Shown in pieces: positions 1-6,128 of a DNA stretch of 15,053 nucleotides. The stretch is taken from assembly GCA_905201175.1 (NCBI GenBank), contig CAJKNC010000035.1:1-15053 (forward strand). The letters run 5' to 3'. The stretch is from an uncultured Succinatimonas sp. (lineage in GTDB: Bacteria; Pseudomonadota; Gammaproteobacteria; Enterobacterales; Succinivibrionaceae). The notes under the pieces were generated by a model that worked only from the letters and a program-made list of their open reading frames with translations, did not search any database and was not told the DNA's origin. Position 1 is the first letter of the stretch, and every line of letters begins with the position of its first letter. A program made the translations under genes and the position numbers.

Positions 1-43
1 TATATAAGTATATTTTGATCATTAAGGGAATTATGGTGGATTT

Positions 44-862
44 ATGCAAAATAATATTCTTGAAAGAATGAGAGCTTCCTTCAATGATTTAACAAAAACA
101 GAAAGAAGAATTGCTTCTGCAATTTTAGAAAATCCCCAAAGAGCAGCCTACGAAAGTATTGCAAGCCTTGCAGCTCGAATAAATGTTTCCCAACCATCTG
201 TTTTCAGATTTTGTAAAAGATTCGGCTATAAAGGATTTCCTGACTTTAAATACGCTTTAAGTGCATATACATTTAGCGAACTTCCAAATATACAGATATC
301 GCAAAATATCTCAGAAAAAAACATATTTAATATCATTTGTCAGGAAAAACAACAAACTATTTCTAAGCTTCAGGAAATCTTTAATCAAACAGAAAGCATA
401 AATTTTATAAAAAAAATTATCAATTCAAATCGTTGCATAATTTTTTCTAACAGCAATAATCGCATATTTGCAGACATTCTTTATCACACTTTAATAAAAA
501 TAGATAAACCATGTGAAAAATATCAAGAGGAATATTACTTAAAACCTCAAATCAAAACCCTTTACAAAAATGACGTGTTAATTTTTTTATTTACAAGTCC
601 TTCTGATGATTTTGCTAGGTACCTAGAACAAATCAGTCTTGTTGATTTTTATTACTTAAATTTATTTACATCTAATACATCTGAATTACATATAGATATA
701 ACTTATAAATTAACAAATTTATCAGCAGATAATAGCAGCTTCGAAAATAAGCTGATGTTTGTAAATATATTTACAAAGGCTATAGATCTTTATACAAAAA
801 TTAGTAATAAGGACACTATAAATTACCGTCCAGAATTTAAATTTCCCTTAACCTTTAATTGA
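44..862 (+). CDS. RpiR-family transcriptional regulator, HexR-like (HTH + degenerate SIS domain)
   Basis: A predicted sugar-phosphate-responsive DNA-binding regulator of 272 aa. Residues 1-77 form the RpiR-type helix-turn-helix: LTKTERRIA near 16-24, the recognition region VSQPSVFRFCKRFG at 48-61, and GFPDFK at 64-69. This half closely resembles HexR, which controls zwf and Entner-Doudoroff genes in other gammaproteobacteria. Residues about 120-250 should be a SIS sugar-phosphate domain, but it is weak: the usual glycine-rich first loop reads FSNSNN (134-139), and the phosphate-binding Ser/Thr loop is TSPSDD (184-189), without the usual Gly. The ATG at 44 is chosen because GGTGGA (35-40) sits just upstream and the HTH starts at the normal distance. 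It is monocistronic, with a terminator just downstream. No target gene is visible in the window. RpiR family membership is secure; the HexR assignment and any ligand are inference. Confidence 0.85.
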   Translation: MQNNILERMRASFNDLTKTERRIASAILENPQRAAYESIASLAARINVSQPSVFRFCKRFGYKGFPDFKYALSAYTFSELPNIQISQNISEKNIFNIICQEKQQTISKLQEIFNQTESINFIKKIINSNRCIIFSNSNNRIFADILYHTLIKIDKPCEKYQEEYYLKPQIKTLYKNDVLIFLFTSPSDDFARYLEQISLVDFYYLNLFTSNTSELHIDITYKLTNLSADNSSFENKLMFVNIFTKAIDLYTKISNKDTINYRPEFKFPLTFN

Positions 863-884
863 TCTTTATCCTAAGTAAATCTTA

Positions 885-942
885 TATGGGATTTTAGCAA
901 TACTCACAAAAATAGTTACAATAAAATCCCATAATATTTTTT
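885..942 (+). terminator. Rho-independent terminator of the HexR-like gene
   Basis: A perfect 12-bp inverted repeat, TATGGGATTTTA (885-896) and TAAAATCCCATA (922-933), encloses a 25-nt loop. It is followed by a T-rich run ending near 942. It starts 22 nt after the stop codon. The loop is long for a simple intrinsic terminator, so strength is uncertain, but position and T-tract fit. Confidence 0.7.
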
Positions 943-1040
943 ATATACAAATTACATGATCATTATTTATTTGATATTAAATATTTTATATAACTAATAC
1001 TGCTGAATAATTTAATCATAATTTGCGTTTTATATATAGA
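935..1040. other. Very A+T-rich intergenic segment beside the parS array
   Basis: By hand count only 15 of 106 bases are G or C. It holds no ORF and no recognisable promoter, and lies between the regulator's terminator and the parS repeats. Such a stretch could melt easily, as a DNA unwinding element would. However, no canonical DnaA boxes were found next to it, so no origin is called. Confidence 0.5.
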
Positions 1041-1043
1041 ATT

Positions 1044-1059
1044 TGTTCCACGTGGAACA
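1044..1059. promoter_or_regulatory. parS: parS centromere site 1 (ParB-binding palindrome)
   Basis: TGTTCCACGTGGAACA is a perfect 16-bp palindrome. It matches the chromosomal parS consensus of Pseudomonas type and differs from the Bacillus type (TGTTTCACGTGAAACA) by one base in each half. ParB loads at such sites and spreads, forming the complex that ParA segregates. parA and parB are not in this window. Confidence 0.9.
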
Positions 1060-1113
1060 TCTTGCGATTATTTCTTTTTTACTGCTCTTAAATTATCTGT
1101 CTGACATCTATTT

Positions 1114-1129
1114 TGTCCCACATGGAACA
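1114..1129. promoter_or_regulatory. parS: parS centromere site 2, degenerate
   Basis: TGTCCCACATGGAACA differs from the flanking perfect sites at two positions: T to C at base 4 of the left half and G to A at base 9, the first base of the right half. The central CACGTG becomes CACATG. It starts 70 bp after site 1. Binding by ParB is probably reduced; this is inference. Confidence 0.65.
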
Positions 1130-1181
1130 TCTTACGATTATTTCTTTTTACTGCTCTTCGTTATCTGTCTTGCATCTATTT

Positions 1182-1197
1182 TGTTCCACGTGGAACA
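1182..1197. promoter_or_regulatory. parS: parS centromere site 3 (ParB-binding palindrome)
   Basis: TGTTCCACGTGGAACA, identical to site 1 and perfectly palindromic. It starts 68 bp after site 2. With site 1 it gives two intact parS sites 138 bp apart, about 200 bp beyond the 3' end of gyrB. Confidence 0.9.
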
Positions 1198-1337
1198 TCC
1201 TACAATTATTTCTTTTTTTACTTCTTCATAATTATTTTCTTATGCTAATTCTATTTCATAATAAGCAAATCAATCCAAACTCAATTTGATTTAAATTATC
1301 TTCGATTTATTACTAATATTTATTCCAAATTTATAAT

Positions 1338-1370
1338 AAAAAATCCAAGACTTAACGCCTTGGATTTTTT
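1338..1370 (-). terminator. Terminator of the dnaA-dnaN-recF-gyrB cluster
   Basis: A perfect 12-bp inverted repeat, AAAAAATCCAAG (1338-1349) and CTTGGATTTTTT (1359-1370), flanks a 9-nt loop. Read leftward it is a compact stem ending in a run of six T, 28 nt after the gyrB stop. A/T tracts on both sides mean it could also stop rightward transcription. Confidence 0.9.
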
Positions 1371-1398
1371 CGAAAATAATTTAAGAGACTAATTCTAG

Positions 1399-3831
1399 TT
1401 AAATATCAATAGTTGCTCGAGAAGCATTTTCAGAAATAAACGCTCTTCTATTTTCAACATCCTCGCCCATTAACTCATTAAATAAGCGATCTGCTTCCAT
1501 AGCATCGGTAATATTAACTTTAAGCAAACTTCTGCTGGCAGGATTCATTGTTGTTTCAGACAATTGTTCTGGACTCATCTCTCCTAGACCTTTATAACGT
1601 TGAATCTTAACTCCAGCGAAACCTTCCTTCATTAAGGTTTCGTAAGCTTCATGGAAATTCTTAACAAAAATTTTCTTAGATCCAGAAATAACAAATCCGT
1701 CCTCTTCAATTAAATCAGAAACTCGTTCATTCATAGAGCTAAGTAAAGAATAATCCAAAGATTCATAGAAATTTTCGTCTAAAACATAACGATAATCAAT
1801 GCCATGGATATGCTGAATAATTACAGGGTTATATTTATTCGCTACAGCATCGAAACTAACATCAGATTTAAAAAACACTCCTTCAGAAGCATTAGCAGGC
1901 AAAGTCTTAATAAACTCAGCAGTCCAATTAGCAACTACATCACGATTGTTTCTGTCTTCAGCAGATAATAGCTTAAAATATATAAGATTTATAATAATAT
2001 CTTTTTCGTACTTCTGCGTTAATTTGGGTAATCTTGACATTACCTTATTGTAATCATTGAAGAGCTTTTCTAACGGAACGCCTGAAATTGGAGCTGCATC
2101 AGCATTAACGTAAATGGCTCCAGACTCTATAGCCATATTAGTTTTATATTGCAAGGCTTCTTTATCACTTAATACATAGCGAACCTGTTTACCTTTTTGG
2201 TACTTATAAAGAGGAGGCTGTGCAACGTATACATAACCTCGCTCTATAAGTTCAGGCATTTGTCTGTAGAAAAATGTTAACAATAAAATTCTAATGTGAG
2301 CGCCATCAACATCAGCATCGGTCATAATAATGACATTGTGGTATCTAAACTTGTCTGGATTGTAATCTTCCTTACCAATTCCGCAGCCAAATACAGATAC
2401 TAAAGTTCCAATTTGCTGTGATTGAATCATTCGATCAAATCTAGCTTTTTCAACATTTAAAATTTTTCCTCTTAAAGGAAGAATTGCTTGAAACTTAGAA
2501 TCTCTTCCATTTTTAGCTGAACCACCAGCAGAATCACCCTCTACTAAAAAAATTTCTGATAAAGCAGGATCTTTTTCTCTGCAAGGCACCAACTTATCAG
2601 GCATTGAATTAACATCAATGCCCTTCTTTCTAGATAAATCTCTAGCCTTGCGCATAGCCTCTCTTACTCGCGCACTTTCAACAATTTTCATGCAGATTGT
2701 ATCGGCATCAGCAGGATTTTCTTCTAAAAATTCTTCAAGATAACTTATTACTGCGTTACTGACAGCAGCTGATGCTTCCGAAGATACCAATTTATCTTTA
2801 GTCTGCGATGAAAATTTAGGATCTGGCATTTTAACAGAAATAACTGCTGTTAAGCCCTCACGAGCATCATCTCCTGACGTAGAAACTTTATGCTTCTTTG
2901 TATAGCCTTGTTTTTCTAAGTAATTATTAAAAGTTGTAGTCAAAGCTCGTTTAAAGCCAGCTAAATGAGTACCACCATCTTTTTGCGGAACATTATTAGT
3001 AAAACAATAAACACTCTCACTATAACCATCAGTCCATTGCATGCCAACTTCAACAGAAATGTTTTCGTCACACATTTTGCTGAAGTGGAAAATCTTCTGA
3101 TTAATAGGAGTCTTGCCCTTATTTAAATATTTTACAAACTCAAGAATTCCGCCTTCATGAAGGAAAACCTCTGACTTTTCAGGATCCTCTCTTTTATCAG
3201 TAAGAGAAATTTTTATGCCGGAATTTAAAAAGGATAATTCTCTTAAACGTTTAAGCAATATGCCGTAATCAAATGTAGTATTACTAAAAATATTATTTGA
3301 AGGCCAAAATCTTACAGATGTACCAGTTTCCTCTGTATCTCCAATAATATGAATTGGAGCTTCTGGAGTACCGCCATTTAAGTATGTCTGCTGCCAAATA
3401 TGATGATCGCGCTTAATAGTTAAAACTAATTTATCCGATAAAGCATTAACAACAGAGATACCTACGCCGTGAAGTCCGCCTGAAACCTTATAAGAATTAG
3501 AATCAAACTTACCTCCAGCATGCAGTACTGTCATTACAACTTCTGCAGCAGATCGATTTTCCTCTGGATGCATCGCAACAGGGATGCCACGCCCATTATC
3601 GCTACAAGAAACTGATCCATCAGCGTGAATTACAACTTCAATATGGGTACAAAAACCGGCTAGGGCTTCATCAATTGAATTATCTACGGCCTCAAACACC
3701 ATGTGATGAAGACCAGATCCATCATCAGTATCACCAATATACATGCCAGGACGCTTTCTTACAGCTTCCAAACCATGCAAAACCTTGATGCTCGAAGGGT
3801 CATAACCGCTATTGTTTTTTTCTTCGGACAT
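1399..3831 (-). CDS. gyrB: DNA gyrase subunit B
   Basis: The ATPase subunit of DNA gyrase (A2B2), which introduces negative supercoils ahead of forks. The 810 aa are close to the enterobacterial length (about 804). The GHKL ATPase shows EAVDNSIDEA at 47-56, DNGRGIP at 78-84 and GGLHGVG at 118-124. The Toprim domain shows EGDSAGG at 431-437 and the metal-binding DADVDG at 505-510. QPPLYK at 538-543 precedes the long insertion (about 560-730) typical of gammaproteobacterial GyrB, and the C-terminal gyrase-interaction region carries QRYKGLGEM. The start ATG at 3831 has a good Shine-Dalgarno, GAGGA, 4-5 nt upstream. It lies 23 nt after recF as the last gene of the dnaA cluster, followed by a clear terminator. 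Nothing in it looks damaged. Confidence 0.98.
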   Translation of the reverse strand: MSEEKNNSGYDPSSIKVLHGLEAVRKRPGMYIGDTDDGSGLHHMVFEAVDNSIDEALAGFCTHIEVVIHADGSVSCSDNGRGIPVAMHPEENRSAAEVVMTVLHAGGKFDSNSYKVSGGLHGVGISVVNALSDKLVLTIKRDHHIWQQTYLNGGTPEAPIHIIGDTEETGTSVRFWPSNNIFSNTTFDYGILLKRLRELSFLNSGIKISLTDKREDPEKSEVFLHEGGILEFVKYLNKGKTPINQKIFHFSKMCDENISVEVGMQWTDGYSESVYCFTNNVPQKDGGTHLAGFKRALTTTFNNYLEKQGYTKKHKVSTSGDDAREGLTAVISVKMPDPKFSSQTKDKLVSSEASAAVSNAVISYLEEFLEENPADADTICMKIVESARVREAMRKARDLSRKKGIDVNSMPDKLVPCREKDPALSEIFLVEGDSAGGSAKNGRDSKFQAILPLRGKILNVEKARFDRMIQSQQIGTLVSVFGCGIGKEDYNPDKFRYHNVIIMTDADVDGAHIRILLLTFFYRQMPELIERGYVYVAQPPLYKYQKGKQVRYVLSDKEALQYKTNMAIESGAIYVNADAAPISGVPLEKLFNDYNKVMSRLPKLTQKYEKDIIINLIYFKLLSAEDRNNRDVVANWTAEFIKTLPANASEGVFFKSDVSFDAVANKYNPVIIQHIHGIDYRYVLDENFYESLDYSLLSSMNERVSDLIEEDGFVISGSKKIFVKNFHEAYETLMKEGFAGVKIQRYKGLGEMSPEQLSETTMNPASRSLLKVNITDAMEADRLFNELMGEDVENRRAFISENASRATIDI

Positions 3832-3854
3832 TTATTCCTCTGTTCTTGGAAATT

Positions 3855-4937
3855 TCATGCAGAAAACTGGATACTCTTGGAAATGTCTAAGCGCAAAATA
3901 TCTTTATGGCTAGGCAAGTCAATATCACCTGCAATATTTGTTATGAAGACTTGATTACTGAAACAAGAAAGATCTTTTAAAAGCACCTCTCTTGAATTAT
4001 GATCTAATTCAGATGTGAAATCGTCTATAAGATAAATACACCTATGACCAGTCTGTTCATATAACAGAGTCCCTTGAGACAATTTCATTGCACACATCAG
4101 AAGTTTCAGTTGTCCTCTAGAAAGGGTCTCGCTTGCCGATAACTGAGATGTTTTTATTTTCAAATCAGCACGGTGACAGCCATAAAAAGTATATCCTAAA
4201 AGTCTATCTTTTTCAAGATTTAAGCTTAATAAAGACCTGATATCTATGCCATTATCCCAGCCTTTTGATAAGGAAATATTTATATCAAAACCAGGTAAAA
4301 ACTCTTCAATTTTTTTTCTAAAAATAGGAATAAATTTTTTAAGGTAAGCAGATCGCAAGTCAGTAATTTTTTCTGATATCTGACAAAGAATATCATCCCA
4401 TACTATAATCTCAGCTTCGCTGGCTCTTTTTTTTAGCAGAACATTTCTCTGCGACAAAATTTTTTTATATTCAGACCAGATATTTTTATATTCAGGATTT
4501 ATAAAATAGACTCCCCAATCTATAAAATGACGCCTTAATTCAGGAGAGCCTGTAATAAGATCCGTTCCTTGCGGATGGATAATCTGTACGCAAATATGAT
4601 CAACAAGATCTGCAAGTTTATAAACGCGTTTTTTATCTATACTGATTTGCAAATCATTACTACGACTACGATTACGAGAAATACCTAAAGTATTTTCTAA
4701 ATTATCATCGGAAATAACCTTAGCTGAAACAATAAAACCACTCTTATCATTTGCGATAAGATTTTGAAAACGAGAACTTCTAAAAGAGCGACACAAAGCC
4801 AGATAACTTATAGACTCAAGTAATGATGTTTTCCCAGAACCATTAGGTCCAAAAATTAAATTTATTTCAGATGAAGGTTCAAAATCCAACCATTCGATAT
4901 TACGAAAATTATTGATGAATAAGCGTCTAATATACAT
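3855..4937 (-). CDS. recF: DNA replication and repair protein RecF
   Basis: An SMC/ABC-like ATPase that helps RecO and RecR load RecA at single-strand gaps. From the chosen start the protein has 360 aa (E. coli about 357). Walker A is GPNGSGKT at 30-37, the ABC signature is LSRGQ near 310, and Walker B is YLIDDFTSELD near 335-345. I use ATG at 4937 because MYIRRLFINNFRN aligns with the usual RecF N-terminus. The frame stays open 12 codons further to a TTG at 4973, but those codons run through a GC-rich hairpin and encode a Cys-rich stretch unlike RecF. dnaN ends 36 nt upstream, and gyrB begins 23 nt downstream, so the genes are probably co-transcribed. Confidence 0.96.
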   Translation of the reverse strand: MYIRRLFINNFRNIEWLDFEPSSEINLIFGPNGSGKTSLLESISYLALCRSFRSSRFQNLIANDKSGFIVSAKVISDDNLENTLGISRNRSRSNDLQISIDKKRVYKLADLVDHICVQIIHPQGTDLITGSPELRRHFIDWGVYFINPEYKNIWSEYKKILSQRNVLLKKRASEAEIIVWDDILCQISEKITDLRSAYLKKFIPIFRKKIEEFLPGFDINISLSKGWDNGIDIRSLLSLNLEKDRLLGYTFYGCHRADLKIKTSQLSASETLSRGQLKLLMCAMKLSQGTLLYEQTGHRCIYLIDDFTSELDHNSREVLLKDLSCFSNQVFITNIAGDIDLPSHKDILRLDISKSIQFSA

Positions 4938-4946
4938 GTAACAATC

Positions 4947-4966
4947 CCGGGCACAGCAATGCCCGG
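4947..4966 (-). promoter_or_regulatory. GC-rich hairpin just upstream of the recF start
   Basis: CCGGGCA (4947-4953) and TGCCCGG (4960-4966) form a perfect 7-bp, mostly G/C stem with a 6-nt loop. It lies between the dnaN stop and the recF ATG. On the mRNA the 3' arm runs into GGGAT, the only Shine-Dalgarno-like sequence before recF, so the stem partly covers it. There is no T-tract, so it is not a typical terminator. A translation-limiting role is inference. Confidence 0.6.
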
Positions 4967-4973
4967 TACACAA

Positions 4974-6101
4974 TTAAATTACAACCTTGCTGACAATATA
5001 ACGGCAATTTACACCACTACTACCGTTATCATCCGGGGTAATTAATACACTGTTAAGCATAGAACTGAAACAGAAATTAACATTATCAGACTCAATAATA
5101 TTTAGAATTTCTATAACATAAGTTGAGTTCAGCGCCATTTCAATGCTTGGCCCATCGTAATTTAATAACAAACGTGCTTTTGCTTCTTCATGTTCAGCAT
5201 TTTCTGAATGCAGATCAACAACATTCTTATCAAAATTAAATGATACTCCGTTTAAACGCTTAGAAGATAAAACAGATACTCGTTTAATATATGAGCTTAA
5301 AGCTTGTCTTGGAATATTGATTTGAGCCATTATCTGGGAAGGTATAAGTCCTCGAGCATTTGGATAAGCACATACAATCAATTTAGATGATAAGCAATAA
5401 CCATTACAAATGGTCTTCATAGAATTTTTTGTAAAGGATAAGGAAATCTCTGCATCTGAATTAGGTGAGATTATTTTAGATAATTGAGATGCACCACGTT
5501 TAGTTAAAATAGCTCCGAAAAACTTTTCCACCGGCTTATCAATCTCGGTCTCTAAAATAGCCATACGATGGCCATCAGAAGTAAAAACAGCCAATGTAGA
5601 GCCGTTAACCTCAAAACGAACTCCTTTAAGATAATCACGAAAATCTTCTGGTGACACGCAGAACAAAGACTTATCTAATAAAAACTTTAACTGACTTTGT
5701 TTTAAAGTAATATCTTGCTCAGTTGTTTCTTCCTCAAACTTAGGAAAATCAGCTGCACTCCTAGTTCTAATTTCAAAAGTAGTACTGTCAGCTGTTAATA
5801 TCATCTTCTGATTAACTTCATCTAAATCAAAATAGATATTAGTTTTAGGATCAAGATTTTTAAGAGCTTCTCTAAGTTTAGCGGCATTCATAATAATCTC
5901 GCCCTCAGAGCTAACATCCACAAGAGGAATAGTAGCAATAAGTTCGATACTGTAATCGGTAGCCTTAAGCTGTAGTGAATTGTTATATACAGAAATATAA
6001 ATATTCTGAGTAATATCATCCTTTCCAGGAGAGACGCCTGCAATAGAAGAAACTTCCTGTAATTGCTTGTTTAACTCTGACAAGATGATTGAAAATTTCA
6101 T
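4974..6101 (-). CDS. dnaN: DNA polymerase III sliding clamp (beta subunit)
   Basis: The ring-shaped processivity clamp of DNA polymerase III, 375 aa (E. coli 366). It begins MKFSIILSELNKQLQEVSSIAG, the usual first helix, and shows family landmarks such as AADFPKFE near 116 and SDGHRMAILE near 174-183. Two parts of the peptide-binding cleft differ from the common pattern. The loop usually like FPDYRRVLP reads YPNARGLIP, replacing the second Arg with Gly. The near-universal C-terminal MPMRL-like end reads SKVVI. The DNA read over the last codons is clean, so this is not an obvious frameshift. GGTGGTG serves as ribosome binding site. It starts 27 nt after the dnaA stop. Confidence 0.96.
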   Translation of the reverse strand: MKFSIILSELNKQLQEVSSIAGVSPGKDDITQNIYISVYNNSLQLKATDYSIELIATIPLVDVSSEGEIIMNAAKLREALKNLDPKTNIYFDLDEVNQKMILTADSTTFEIRTRSAADFPKFEEETTEQDITLKQSQLKFLLDKSLFCVSPEDFRDYLKGVRFEVNGSTLAVFTSDGHRMAILETEIDKPVEKFFGAILTKRGASQLSKIISPNSDAEISLSFTKNSMKTICNGYCLSSKLIVCAYPNARGLIPSQIMAQINIPRQALSSYIKRVSVLSSKRLNGVSFNFDKNVVDLHSENAEHEEAKARLLLNYDGPSIEMALNSTYVIEILNIIESDNVNFCFSSMLNSVLITPDDNGSSGVNCRYIVSKVVI

Positions 6102-6128
6102 AAGTACACCACCAACCTAATGCTTTGA

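Larger units (their letters stand above)
1042..1256. repeat. Three tandem 68-70 bp repeats, each beginning with a parS site
   Basis: Units begin near 1042, 1112 and 1180. Each opens with a parS palindrome followed by ATC(T/C)T, a TTATTTC(T)n pyrimidine tract, ACTGCTCTT (ACTTCTTC in unit 3), a TTATCTGTCT-like stretch and CATCTATT. Units 1 and 2 are nearly identical apart from scattered substitutions and single-base indels. Unit 3 drifts after its first 40 bases, and its end near 1256 is approximate. The arrangement looks like duplication of one parS-bearing unit. The open reading frame crossing it (1043-1231) is a by-product: the palindrome reads FHVEH in that frame. Confidence 0.85.

Noticed and set aside
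866..874. TTATCCTAA as a weak DnaA box
   Set aside because: It has two mismatches to TTATCCACA and is isolated just after the regulator gene; not enough to call an origin.
1043..1231. 62-aa open reading frame, FHVEH-containing
   Set aside because: It starts at TTG and runs through the parS repeats; the FHVEH peptide is simply the palindrome translated. There is no ribosome binding site, and the composition follows the repeat.
1042..1256. The direct repeats as a CRISPR array
   Set aside because: The spacers are as conserved as the palindromes, there are only three units, and the palindromes match parS; no cas genes are present.
3703..3954. 83-aa plus-strand open frame
   Set aside because: It is antisense to the gyrB start and recF end, with no conserved features.
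4938..4973. 12-codon N-terminal extension of recF from a TTG
   Set aside because: The extension is Cys-rich, crosses a hairpin and has no counterpart in the RecF family; ATG at 4937 matches the family start.
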